This document shows positions 1-6,510 of a stretch of DNA of 11,797 bases, one piece after another (positions within the stretch are counted from its first letter, which is position 1; each line of letters starts with the position of its first letter). This stretch comes from Gallionellaceae bacterium (lineage in GTDB: Bacteria > Pseudomonadota > Gammaproteobacteria > Burkholderiales > Gallionellaceae): the NCBI GenBank assembly GCA_003151655.1, contig PLYB01000069.1, positions 1 through 11,797 on the forward strand, given 5' to 3'. A model generated the notes under the pieces. That model worked only from the letters and a program-made list of their open reading frames with translations. It was not told the DNA's origin and searched no databases. The translations under genes were made by a program, and so were the position numbers.

Positions 1-1041
1 ATCGAGCATTACACCGATGTGCCGGTTATCGGCGCGATCCATCACGATGAACGTCTCAGTATCATCGAGCGTCATCTCGGCCTGATGCCCAGTAACGAAT
101 CGCATGTGGCGACCGCTAAAATCAAACAAATTGGCGAGGCCGTCGCGGAGCAGGTTGATCTGGATAAATTGCTTGCACTGTCGCAAAAGCCAGCTTTGGA
201 TATTCCGCAAAACAGCCCTCACTCTAACTCTCTCCCAGAGGGAGAGAGGACAAACGTGAAAAACGTTCTACAATTTCCTGCCAAAGTCAGCCCGTTGCCG
301 TGCGGCGAAAAGGTGCGCATCGGTATTGCACGCGACCGTTCATTCGGTTTTTACTATGCCGACGATCTCGATGCGATTGAAGCCGCCGGGGCAGAGTTGG
401 TGCCGTTCGATGCTTTGCGCGATGCGCAGTTGCCGGAAGTGGATGGGCTTTATATCGGCGGTGGTTTTCCCGAGATGTGTGCCGCCGAATTGGAAGCAAA
501 CGTTTCCCTGCGCGCCGACATCAAACAGGCGATTGAAGGCGGCATGCCGGCATATGCCGAATGCGGCGGCTTGATGTATCTGTCGCGTAGCATCGATTAT
601 CAGGGGCGCGCTTATCAAATGGTCGGAGCGATTGCTGGTGATGTGAAGATGCATGACAAACCAATAGGTCGCGGTTATGTGCATCTCAAGGAAGATGAGG
701 CGCATCCGTGGCCCCGCCCACGGCCTCTTGCGGAATCTCCCCCTATCCAACTTTCCCCCGGAGGGAGAAAGGGCAATCGAGAAAATCAATCTTTGATTCT
801 TGCGCACGAGTTTCACTATTCCAGTCTGGAGAACCTTCCGCCGGACAGCGGCTTCGCTTACCATGTCGAGCGCGGTTATGGCATTGATGGAGACCGGGAC
901 GGACTCATCGTGCATAACTTATTGGCTTCCTATACTCATCTGCGTACCATTGGCAGTTGCTATTGGGCTACCCGCTTCGTCGCTTTTGTGCGCCGTTGCA
1001 AGGAGCAATCATCAACCCTACTTAACGAGAAAGTACTATGA
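1..1041 (+). CDS. cobB: Cobyrinate a,c-diamide synthase family protein (CobB/CbiA/DsrN), 5'-truncated by the window edge
   Basis: Family members amidate the a and c carboxylates of cobyrinate or hydrogenobyrinate, using glutamine and ATP. The DsrN branch is thought to amidate siroheme for dissimilatory sulfite reductase. The frame is open from base 1, so the start and the P-loop half of the synthetase domain lie upstream. Visible landmarks are the end of the CbiA domain (ERHLGLMPSNE, bases 70-102) and the class I glutaminase domain: nucleophile Cys in AECGGLMYL (Cys codon 562-564), HEFHYS (805-822) and the catalytic-type His in YTHLR (His codon 937-939). Two in-frame insertions derived from a dispersed hairpin repeat interrupt it. 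One is in the interdomain linker (216-253) and one is inside the glutaminase domain before HEFHYS (739-780). The stop overlaps the next start by 4 bp (ATGA). Family membership is secure; CobB versus DsrN is undecided, and the siroheme synthase downstream favours a DsrN-like role. Confidence 0.88.
   Translation: MEHYTDVPVIGAIHHDERLSIIERHLGLMPSNESHVATAKIKQIGEAVAEQVDLDKLLALSQKPALDIPQNSPHSNSLPEGERTNVKNVLQFPAKVSPLPCGEKVRIGIARDRSFGFYYADDLDAIEAAGAELVPFDALRDAQLPEVDGLYIGGGFPEMCAAELEANVSLRADIKQAIEGGMPAYAECGGLMYLSRSIDYQGRAYQMVGAIAGDVKMHDKPIGRGYVHLKEDEAHPWPRPRPLAESPPIQLSPGGRKGNRENQSLILAHEFHYSSLENLPPDSGFAYHVERGYGIDGDRDGLIVHNLLASYTHLRTIGSCYWATRFVAFVRRCKEQSSTLLNEKVL
216..253 (+). repeat. Dispersed C-rich hairpin repeat, copy 1 (inside cobB)
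   Basis: A C-rich lead-in is followed by a perfect 9-bp stem, 228-236 with 240-248, closed by a 3-nt loop (AGA). It aligns with the copies at 739-780 and 7128-7169: C-run, AAC, pyrimidine stem, purine stem, GG(A/G)CAA. It lies in frame in the linker between the two domains of the cobyrinate diamide synthase and encodes roughly SPHSNSLPEGERT. Confidence 0.75.
739..780 (+). repeat. Dispersed C-rich hairpin repeat, copy 2 (inside cobB)
   Basis: A C-rich lead-in is followed by a stem of 751-759 with 763-771, with one mismatch (C756/A766) and a GGA loop, then GGCAATCGA. Loop, mismatch position and tail match the intergenic copy at 7128-7169. It is in frame inside the glutaminase domain and adds a Pro/Gly/Arg-rich loop (about PPIQLSPGGRKGN) that other family members are not expected to have. 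Confidence 0.75.
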
Positions 1042-1637
1042 ACAATAATCTGTATCAAGCCGCTATCGCCGCCTTTGACAAGGCCAACTCTGAAGATACG
1101 AACAAGGAAGTTTTCGACGGCAAGGAATACCCGAAAGAATTGCTCTATGCGCAACGCATGACCGAGATGCAGGAGCGTTTCGCCCCCGAAGCATCGGAAG
1201 CGGTGAAGCTTGCCGTACGCGCGCAGCACATCCAGCGCTGGAAAATACCACGCAGCAACTACGCCATGGACAAGCCGGGCTATATGTTGTGGCGCACCAC
1301 GCTGTACAAATTCCATGCGGAGACCGCAGGGAATCTGATGAAGGAAGCGGGCTACGACGAAGAGATGATCGCGCGCGTAAAAACCATCATCAGTAAAAAA
1401 GACCTGAAAACCAATCCGGAAACGCAGATGATGGAAGACATCGTGGATTTGGTGTTCATCGAGCACTACATGCTGCATTTCGCCGGACAGCACGCCGACT
1501 ATGACGAAGCAAAATGGATCATCATCATCAAGAAAACCTGGAACAAGATGTCGTCGAGCGCGCATGAGTTTGCCCTAGCCGGCAAGATCAAATTGCCGGA
1601 GGCACTGGTGCCATTGATCCTGAAGGCCATACAGTAA
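1038..1637 (+). CDS. DUF4202 family protein
   Basis: This 199-residue soluble protein has no signal peptide or membrane segment. I recognise it as DUF4202 from its family-like blocks: PKELLYAQRM (32-41), AVRAQHIQRWKIPRSNY (59-75), GYMLWRTTLYKFHAE (81-95), MMEDIVDLVFIEHY (131-144) and KTWNKMS (166-172). The family has no established function. All-helical character with spaced His and Asp/Glu residues (H64, H93, E95, E133, D134, D137, E142) loosely resembles an HD-type metal-dependent hydrolase, but this is inference. Its start overlaps the cobB stop by 4 bp and its stop abuts the cysG start, so it should be co-translated with siroheme/corrinoid genes. That makes a role in siroheme or sulfur metabolism plausible. 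Confidence 0.85.
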   Translation: MNNNLYQAAIAAFDKANSEDTNKEVFDGKEYPKELLYAQRMTEMQERFAPEASEAVKLAVRAQHIQRWKIPRSNYAMDKPGYMLWRTTLYKFHAETAGNLMKEAGYDEEMIARVKTIISKKDLKTNPETQMMEDIVDLVFIEHYMLHFAGQHADYDEAKWIIIIKKTWNKMSSSAHEFALAGKIKLPEALVPLILKAIQ

Positions 1638-3014
1638 ATGGATTTTTTACCCGTATTCCTTAATGTTAAAGGTAAGCTGTGCCTGGTGGTCGGTGGCGGC
1701 AATGTAGCCGCGAGGAAGGCGAGGGGGATGCTGGATGCGGGCGCGAAGGTACGCGTGGTCGCGCCGGAAATAGCTCCTGAATTGGTAAAACAGCACGGTG
1801 TCGAAAGTATCGTTGCGCGTTTTGAGTCCAGGCATCTCGACGATGTAATTCTCGTCATCGCTGCGACCAACGACCGTAACGTAAACAAACAAGTCTCCGA
1901 ACTGGCGCAGGCGCGCAACATTCCAGTGAACGTGGTAGATGCCCCCGAACTGTGTTCATTCATCATGCCGGCCATTCTGGATCGTTCGCCGATAATGGTG
2001 GCGTTCTCCAGCGGTGGTGCTTCACCGGTGCTTACGCGCATGCTGCGCGGCACACTGGAGACGCTTATTCCACAGAGCTATAGTCGTCTGGCCGTATTCG
2101 CCGAACGCTTCCGCGAGAGCGTAAAGCAACGTGTCAGCAATCCTGCCAAGCGCCGCATTTTCTGGGAGAACGCACTGGAAGGAGTCGTCGCAGAAAAAGT
2201 GATGACCGGAGATGAGGCTAGCGCCGAAGCGATGCTGCAACAAATGCTGGCAAACGAGGACAATATCCAGCGCGGCGAAGTATATCTGGTCGGTGCCGGG
2301 CCCGGTGATCCCGATCTGCTTACCTTCCGCGCCTTGCGTTTGATGCAAAAGGCTGATGTGGTGGTGTATGACAACCTCGTTTCCAAACCCATCGTCGAGA
2401 TGACGCGACGCGACGCGGAACGTATTTTCGTCGGCAAGAAACGCAACGACCACACGCTAAAACAGGAAGAGATTAACGAGCTATTGGTGCGCTTGGCCAA
2501 ACAAGGCAAGCGCGTGCTGCGCCTCAAGGGCGGCGACCCGTTCATCTTCGGGCGCGGCGGCGAAGAGATCGAGACGCTGGCGGCAGAAGGCATTCCGTTC
2601 CAAGTCGTGCCCGGCATTACGGCGGCTTCCGGCGTGGCTTCTTATGCGGGTATTCCGTTAACTCATCGCGATCATGCACAGTCTTGCGTGTTCGTCACCG
2701 GCCATCTCAAAGACGGCACGATGAATCTCGACTGGGAGCAACTCGCGCGACCCAAGCAAACCGTGGTGGTGTACATGGGGCTGCATGGCCTCGACATCTT
2801 GTGTGCCAAGCTGGTGGAACACGGCATGCCGGATACGACTCCCATCGCTATTGTGCAGCAGGGAACAACGCCGAACCAACGCGTCATCACCGGAACGCTG
2901 GTGACATTACCCGGTATCGCCGAGCGCGAGAAACCGCAAGCGCCTACGCTTATTATTGTTGGTGGTGTCGTTACGCTGAGAGAAAAGCTGGCGTGGTTTC
3001 ATCCGCAAGCATAA
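1638..3014 (+). CDS. cysG: Siroheme synthase CysG (precorrin-2 dehydrogenase / sirohydrochlorin ferrochelatase fused to uroporphyrinogen-III C-methyltransferase)
   Basis: This trifunctional cytosolic enzyme makes siroheme from uroporphyrinogen III. At 458 residues it is the usual CysG length and both halves are present. The N-terminal half (about 1-210) has an NAD-binding GGGNVAARK (19-27), the catalytic-type Asp in NVVDAP (D101) and FSSGGASPVLTR (123-134), which carries the serine position phosphorylated in Salmonella CysG. The C-terminal SUMT half (about 214-458) has VGAGPGDPDLLT (218-229), RLKGGDPFIFGRGGEE (295-310), VPGITAASG (324-332) and VYMG (378-381). The ATG follows the preceding stop directly, with AAGG at 1623-1626 as a weak ribosome-binding site. 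Co-expression with a cobyrinate/siroheme amidase-type gene suggests siroheme for sulfite or nitrite reductases. No residue appears to be missing. Confidence 0.96.
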   Translation: MDFLPVFLNVKGKLCLVVGGGNVAARKARGMLDAGAKVRVVAPEIAPELVKQHGVESIVARFESRHLDDVILVIAATNDRNVNKQVSELAQARNIPVNVVDAPELCSFIMPAILDRSPIMVAFSSGGASPVLTRMLRGTLETLIPQSYSRLAVFAERFRESVKQRVSNPAKRRIFWENALEGVVAEKVMTGDEASAEAMLQQMLANEDNIQRGEVYLVGAGPGDPDLLTFRALRLMQKADVVVYDNLVSKPIVEMTRRDAERIFVGKKRNDHTLKQEEINELLVRLAKQGKRVLRLKGGDPFIFGRGGEEIETLAAEGIPFQVVPGITAASGVASYAGIPLTHRDHAQSCVFVTGHLKDGTMNLDWEQLARPKQTVVVYMGLHGLDILCAKLVEHGMPDTTPIAIVQQGTTPNQRVITGTLVTLPGIAEREKPQAPTLIIVGGVVTLREKLAWFHPQA

Positions 3015-3038
3015 AACCAGCCCAATGAAAATGCCGCA

Positions 3039-3131
3039 TCACGTAGGGGCGTATGGCAATACGCCATTCGATGTATGCCCCAAAATTTGCGTGTATGAAC
3101 GGAGGGCGTATTGCCATACGCCCCTACGTGA
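3039..3131. repeat. REPIN-like element: 27-bp inverted repeat of GTAG-headed REP hairpins
   Basis: The arms at 3039-3065 and 3105-3131 are perfect reverse complements (27 bp) around a 39-nt centre. Each arm contains its own hairpin: GGCGTAT/ATACGCC around GGCA (3048-3065) and the mirror version around TGCC (3105-3122). A GTAG tetranucleotide (3043-3046) stands just outside the left hairpin and CTAC outside the right one. GTAG next to a small palindrome, paired head to head, is the known layout of REP/REPIN elements mobilised by RAYT (TnpA-REP) transposases. It sits between the convergent cysG and moaA 3' ends, where such elements usually lie. It might also fold as a long hairpin protecting both mRNA ends, but there is no T-tract, so I do not call it a terminator. 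Confidence 0.8.
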
Positions 3132-3160
3132 ATGTTACATGCGGAGATGGGGCAATCCTG

Positions 3161-4138
3161 TCATCCGCCCGTTTGCGTCATGATGCGCACGATTTTGTCT
3201 GGCTGCTCTTTAAATTCGTGACGTTCAGGTTTTCTGGCAATGGCTGCACGGATCGAAGATTCCAAATCGGCATCGTCGATGCCGGAACGCAATAAATCGC
3301 GCAGGTCGAGCGTGTCTTCTTGCCCCAGACATAAATACAGCATGCCGTCAGCGGAGAGACGCACGCGGTTGCAGGTATCGCAAAAATGTTGCGAGATCGG
3401 CGTGATGAAGCCCAGTGAAAATGAGCCATCGACGGAGCGCAGATAACGTGCCGGGCCACCGCCGGATACTACGCCATCAATCAGGCTGAAGCGCTGTTGC
3501 AAACGTTGCCGCACTGATTGCAGATTGACATAGCTGGCGTTGCGTCCGCTGTCGCCCATCGGCATGGTTTCGATCAGGCGCAGGATAAAACCTTGCGCCA
3601 TGCAGAACTCGACCATACTCTCGACTTCGTGTTCGTTCTCGCCGCCGAGAACCACCATGTTGATTTTGATGGGCGAGAATCCGGCTTGTTTGGCGGCGGT
3701 CAGGCCATCAAGTATCTGCGGCAGACAGTCGCGTCCGGTGATGCACGCCAGACGCGGTGCGTCGAGCGAATCTAGGCTTACATTCAGGCGCGAGACACCG
3801 GCTGCGTGTAAATCGGCAGCATGACGTGCGAGCAGGGTGGCATTGGTGGAAAGCGAAAGGTCGTTCACGCCGGGCAGGGCGCATAGACGCTTTGCCAAAT
3901 CGGCGATACGCGGGCGCGTCAGCGGTTCGCCACCGGTCAGGCGGATGCGCGCCACACCGAGCCGGGCGAATGCAGCAACCACGCGTTCGATTTCGTCGAA
4001 AGTAAGCCAATGTTCAGGCGTTTCAAAGCCGTGGAAACCTTGGGGAATGCAATACGAGCAGCGCAGGTCGCAACGATCCGTTACCGACAAGCGCAGGTAT
4101 TCGATTTTGCGTCCAAAGCGATCTTGCAGAGTAGTCAT
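3161..4138 (-). CDS. moaA: GTP 3',8-cyclase MoaA (radical SAM, molybdenum cofactor step 1)
   Basis: With MoaC, this enzyme converts GTP to cyclic pyranopterin monophosphate, the first step of molybdenum-cofactor synthesis. At 325 residues it has the normal length. It shows the radical-SAM cluster motif CDLRCSYC (C23, C27, C30), the SAM-binding LTGGEPL (68-74), the second C-terminal cluster ligands C253, C256 and C270, and the C-terminal double glycine (TGG end) needed for activity in the family. I start it at 4138 (MTTLQDRFGRKIEYLRLSVT), the usual beginning of MoaA. The frame stays open upstream to 4387 but there it overlaps moaC and encodes no family sequence. The ribosome-binding site is weak. 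It is divergent from moaC and convergent with cysG. Confidence 0.97.
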   Translation of the reverse strand: MTTLQDRFGRKIEYLRLSVTDRCDLRCSYCIPQGFHGFETPEHWLTFDEIERVVAAFARLGVARIRLTGGEPLTRPRIADLAKRLCALPGVNDLSLSTNATLLARHAADLHAAGVSRLNVSLDSLDAPRLACITGRDCLPQILDGLTAAKQAGFSPIKINMVVLGGENEHEVESMVEFCMAQGFILRLIETMPMGDSGRNASYVNLQSVRQRLQQRFSLIDGVVSGGGPARYLRSVDGSFSLGFITPISQHFCDTCNRVRLSADGMLYLCLGQEDTLDLRDLLRSGIDDADLESSIRAAIARKPERHEFKEQPDKIVRIMTQTGG

Positions 4139-4192
4139 GGTTTGCGATTTTTGCGCCAAATGAAGGGTAAATCTGTTAACGTCAGCATCCGT

Positions 4193-4220
4193 ATTGTACT
4201 GGCACAACGCACGATTGCAA
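4193..4220 (-). promoter_or_regulatory. Candidate sigma70-type promoter for moaA
   Basis: Read on the minus strand, TTGCAA (4220-4215, 4 of 6 to the -35 consensus) and TACAAT (4198-4193, 5 of 6 to the -10 consensus) are separated by 16 nt. This leaves a leader of about 50 nt before the moaA start. It lies in the 128-bp divergent moaA/moaC gap. I see no equally good promoter for the moaC side. Confidence 0.35.
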
Positions 4221-4266
4221 TGAGCCTTAAGTGTTATGCCTCCTTGCTGAGAAGATGGGAATAGAG

Positions 4267-4764
4267 ATGGATGAATTAACGCATTTTTCCGAGAACGGGC
4301 GTGCCCGCATGGTGGATGTCTCGGACAAACCTGATACGCAACGCATGGCAATCGCCAGCGGCGTGATCCGTATGCAGCCAGCCACACTTGAACGTATCCG
4401 CGCCGGTACGATCGCCAAGGGCAACGTCTTGGCAGTCGCCGATGTGGCGGCGGTGATGGCCGCGAAACGCACCGCCGAGATGATTCCGATGTGCCACAGC
4501 TTACCTCTCTCGGGAGTAGAGGTCGCTTTTGACGAGATCAACGAAGCGGATGCCAGCGGTTGCGTCGGCTTGCGCGTTATTGCTACTACCAAATGTGTGG
4601 GGCAGACCGGCGTGGAGATGGAAGCCTTGTGCGCCGCCAGCACCGCACTGCTCACCGTGTATGACATGTGCAAAGCGATGGACCGAGGCATGCGCATCGA
4701 GCAGATACAGCTGGAAGAAAAACACGGCGGCAAAAGCGGCATCTGGCGCAGAGGTGCGGCGTGA
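4267..4764 (+). CDS. moaC: Cyclic pyranopterin monophosphate synthase MoaC
   Basis: It rearranges the 3',8-cyclo-GTP made by MoaA into cPMP. The 165-residue protein has family blocks LTHFSENGRARMVDVSDKP (4-22), K51, PMCHSLPLS with H77, TGVEMEAL (114-121), YDMCKAM (132-138) and GGKSG (154-158). The positions of K51 and H77 match the E. coli active site. I chose ATG 4267 because the family begins within a few residues of LTH and a GGGA (4258-4261) lies upstream. In-frame starts at 4231 (GTG) and 4255 (ATG) would add 12 or 4 residues and cannot be excluded. Its stop overlaps the moaD GTG start by 4 bp. Confidence 0.96.
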   Translation: MDELTHFSENGRARMVDVSDKPDTQRMAIASGVIRMQPATLERIRAGTIAKGNVLAVADVAAVMAAKRTAEMIPMCHSLPLSGVEVAFDEINEADASGCVGLRVIATTKCVGQTGVEMEALCAASTALLTVYDMCKAMDRGMRIEQIQLEEKHGGKSGIWRRGAA

Positions 4765-5000
4765 TACGAGTTCTTTTTTTTGGCCCGGTGGCAGAACGCG
4801 TGCAGACGCGCGAAAAACAGTTTGAATTTATACAAGGCATGAAACTTCAGGATGTCGTCACTGCACTGAGCGTGAGCGACCCGCAGGCATTCGACATCGT
4901 GAGCTTCACCGCCGTCAACCAAACGCAAGTCAAGGACATGCAGTTGCCCTTGAACGACGGCGACGAAATCGCCTTCATGGCGAAGTTCAGTGGAGGTTGA
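4761..5000 (+). CDS. moaD: Molybdopterin synthase small (sulfur carrier) subunit MoaD
   Basis: This ubiquitin-fold sulfur carrier supplies thiocarboxylate sulfur to MoaE for dithiolene formation. It has 79 residues and starts with GTG in a GTGA overlap with moaC. It begins IRVLFFGPVAERV, as in the MoaD family, and ends FMAKFSGG. The required C-terminal Gly-Gly is therefore intact, for adenylation by MoeB, which is not in this window. The codons for that Gly-Gly (GGA GGT, 4992-4997) also supply the Shine-Dalgarno sequence of moaE. The GTG start is why an ATG-only search would miss or misplace it. Confidence 0.93.
   Translation: MIRVLFFGPVAERVQTREKQFEFIQGMKLQDVVTALSVSDPQAFDIVSFTAVNQTQVKDMQLPLNDGDEIAFMAKFSGG
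4992..4996 (+). promoter_or_regulatory. moaE: Shine-Dalgarno of moaE embedded in the moaD Gly-Gly codons
   Basis: GGAGG lies 5 nt before the ATG at 5002. It fixes the moaE start there and not at the upstream in-frame GTG 4990. The same bases encode the catalytically required C-terminal glycines of MoaD. Confidence 0.85.
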
Positions 5001-5001
5001 T

Positions 5002-5427
5002 ATGCAGGATGCTGTTCGCCTTCAAACCGAAGACTTCTCTGTTGACGCTGAGATCGCCGCACTTAAATCCAGCTCGAAGCGCATAGGCGGTATCGCTACC
5101 TTCGTCGGTTGTGCGCGCGACTTTTCCGAAGGACGCGATGTCAGTCGCATCGACTTTGACACCTATCCCGCTATGGCACTAGCCGAACTGCAACGCCTGC
5201 GCAACAGCGCGATAGAAAAGTTCGGACTGCTGGATGCATGCATCGTGCACCGTATCGGCAGTGTCACCGCAGGCGACAACATCGTGCTGATCGTCACCGC
5301 AGCCGAACACCGTGCCCCCGCGCTGAATGCCTGTCACTGGCTGATAGACGAATTGAAACAGTGCGTGCCGATCTGGAAAAAAGAAACTACGCCGCAGGGA
5401 GAGTCATGGGTTACGCCACATCCGTAG
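5002..5427 (+). CDS. moaE: Molybdopterin synthase catalytic subunit MoaE
   Basis: This is the large subunit of the MoaD2-MoaE2 complex that converts cPMP to molybdopterin. It has 141 residues. Recognisable blocks are IGGIATFVGCARDFSEGRDV (28-47, with R39), DFDTYPAMALAEL (51-63), VHRIGSVTAGD (82-92), AEHRAPAL (101-108) and LKQCVPIWKKE (118-128). K119 and K126 fall at the same numbers as the catalytic lysines of E. coli MoaE. It starts one base after the moaD stop behind a strong GGAGG. About 100 bp of AT-rich sequence separates it from the next gene, so the moaCDE unit may end here or be followed by a secondary promoter. Confidence 0.96.
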   Translation: MQDAVRLQTEDFSVDAEIAALKSSSKRIGGIATFVGCARDFSEGRDVSRIDFDTYPAMALAELQRLRNSAIEKFGLLDACIVHRIGSVTAGDNIVLIVTAAEHRAPALNACHWLIDELKQCVPIWKKETTPQGESWVTPHP

Positions 5428-5527
5428 GCAGTAACGAAATATTTATTGCACCATTGATATTAATACAGAAAGATCAAGTTTTATTCTCGTCCAGACCAAT
5501 ACTAAATTTATCAGGGAGAACACCAGC

Positions 5528-6010
5528 ATGAGCACTAAAATTGATGTTGAGCCAATGTGTAATACCGCTATGGGCAAAGACTTGACCGAAGTCGAATGCC
5601 GCATCCTCGGCAGTGTGATGGGAGTTAAATATTTGAAAGATGGTGAATTGCTTTCCAAAGAGGGCGATGCCAATAGTACCTTGTACATTCTGATCGATGG
5701 CAAGCTCGATTTGTTCAGAGATATGGAAGGTAAAGGGACAGTGCTCTACACCATGAACAAAGGGGAGTGTGCGGGAACTCGTGCTTTCATTGACCGCACG
5801 CCGCGCAAGGCGACACTGGTTGCCAAAGGCGATGCCAAAGTCTATACCCTTGAGCCGGATGCCTTCGAGACACTGATTGATGATAATCCGCGTCTCATTT
5901 ATAAAGTGATGAGCGCTTTGTTTCGCAACACCCATGCCAACCTGATACGAATGAATAAAGAAGCTGAACAGTTATCGAATTACATTAATAAGACACAAGG
6001 AAAATACTGA
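5528..6010 (+). CDS. Stand-alone cyclic-nucleotide-binding-domain (CRP-like sensor) protein
   Basis: This 160-residue soluble protein consists of one cyclic-nucleotide-binding fold (about 15-118) and a C-terminal helical tail (about 119-155). It has no DNA-binding helix-turn-helix and no attached enzyme domain. The beta-roll is visible as LLSKEGDANSTLYILIDGKLDL (41-62), and the phosphate-binding cassette as GECAGTRAFIDRTPRKATLVA (79-99). The cassette Arg (R93) is kept. By my alignment the conserved Glu that normally contacts the ribose (the E of FGEL) is Thr84, so cAMP or cGMP binding in the usual way is doubtful. A GGGAG at 5514-5518 supports the ATG. It sits between moaE and mobB, 8 bp from mobB, so it is probably co-transcribed with Moco genes. 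The function is unknown; it may regulate by protein contact. Confidence 0.85.
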   Translation: MSTKIDVEPMCNTAMGKDLTEVECRILGSVMGVKYLKDGELLSKEGDANSTLYILIDGKLDLFRDMEGKGTVLYTMNKGECAGTRAFIDRTPRKATLVAKGDAKVYTLEPDAFETLIDDNPRLIYKVMSALFRNTHANLIRMNKEAEQLSNYINKTQGKY

Positions 6011-6018
6011 TTAACTGT

Positions 6019-6510
6019 ATGTCCTCGAAATTGATCTCCATCGTCGGTCAATCAGGTAGTGGCAAAACCACGCTGATCGAGAAGCTGTTGCCTGTGCTGA
6101 ATGCGGCAGGGCTGAAGGTCGCGACCATCAAGCATACGCATCATCAAGTGCCGCTCGATACGCCGGGCAAAGATAGCTGGCGTTTCAAACAGGCGGGAGC
6201 TGTGGCAAGCATGCTGGTCACGCCGCAGGCGCTGCAATTGGTAGCGGACTATTCCGAGCCGCACGATCCGGTGCTATTGGCGCAATGCTATTTCAGCGAT
6301 GCGGATTTGGTGCTGGCGGAAAGTTTTTCGGATGCGGTTTGTCCCAAGATTGAGGTAGTGCGTGCCGCGTGTTCCACAACTCCTCGATGTAGTGACGGCT
6401 TGATCGCAATAGTGACGGATGTGGCGACAGCGCATCCGCATCTGCCGTATTTCGCATTGGATGATGTTGAGGGCATCGCCAAATTTATTCTGGCGCAGGT
6501 GCTGGGATGA
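6019..6510 (+). CDS. mobB: Molybdopterin-guanine dinucleotide biosynthesis adapter MobB
   Basis: This GTP-binding partner of MobA is accessory to MGD cofactor assembly. The 163-residue protein carries a Walker A motif, GQSGSGKTT (10-18), the family block TIKHTHH, GKDSWRFKQAGA in the middle and a Walker-B-like DLVLAESF followed by PKIEVVR. The last block replaces the usual LVEGFK, a modest divergence. Its ATG follows the CNB-domain gene by 8 bp with no good ribosome-binding site, which suggests translational coupling. Its stop overlaps mobA by 4 bp (ATGA). Confidence 0.94.
   Translation: MSSKLISIVGQSGSGKTTLIEKLLPVLNAAGLKVATIKHTHHQVPLDTPGKDSWRFKQAGAVASMLVTPQALQLVADYSEPHDPVLLAQCYFSDADLVLAESFSDAVCPKIEVVRAACSTTPRCSDGLIAIVTDVATAHPHLPYFALDDVEGIAKFILAQVLG

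Noticed and set aside
340..915. 191-residue reading frame on the minus strand
   Set aside because: It is fully antisense to the cobyrinate diamide synthase, whose motifs are clear, and has no recognisable motif.
960..1565. 201-residue reading frame on the minus strand
   Set aside because: It is antisense to the DUF4202 gene, lacks a ribosome-binding site and looks like a shadow of a biased codon pattern.
3039..3131. Simple bidirectional intrinsic terminator
   Set aside because: Neither side of the stem has a T-tract, and the nested GTAG-headed hairpins fit a REPIN better; terminator activity cannot be excluded.
4139..4266. Molybdenum-cofactor riboswitch upstream of moaC or moaA
   Set aside because: The 128-bp divergent gap is short and I could not find the multi-stem structure expected of a Moco riboswitch on either strand.
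3161..4387. Longer moaA reading frame with 83 extra N-terminal residues
   Set aside because: The extension overlaps the start of moaC on the other strand and shows no MoaA-like sequence. The family starts at MTTLQDRFGRKIEYLRLSV, so 4138 is used.
5428..5527. Promoter for the CNB-domain gene and mobBA
   Set aside because: The gap is AT-rich and has TTGATA-like and TATTCT-like hexamers, but no pair with acceptable spacing, so it was not listed.
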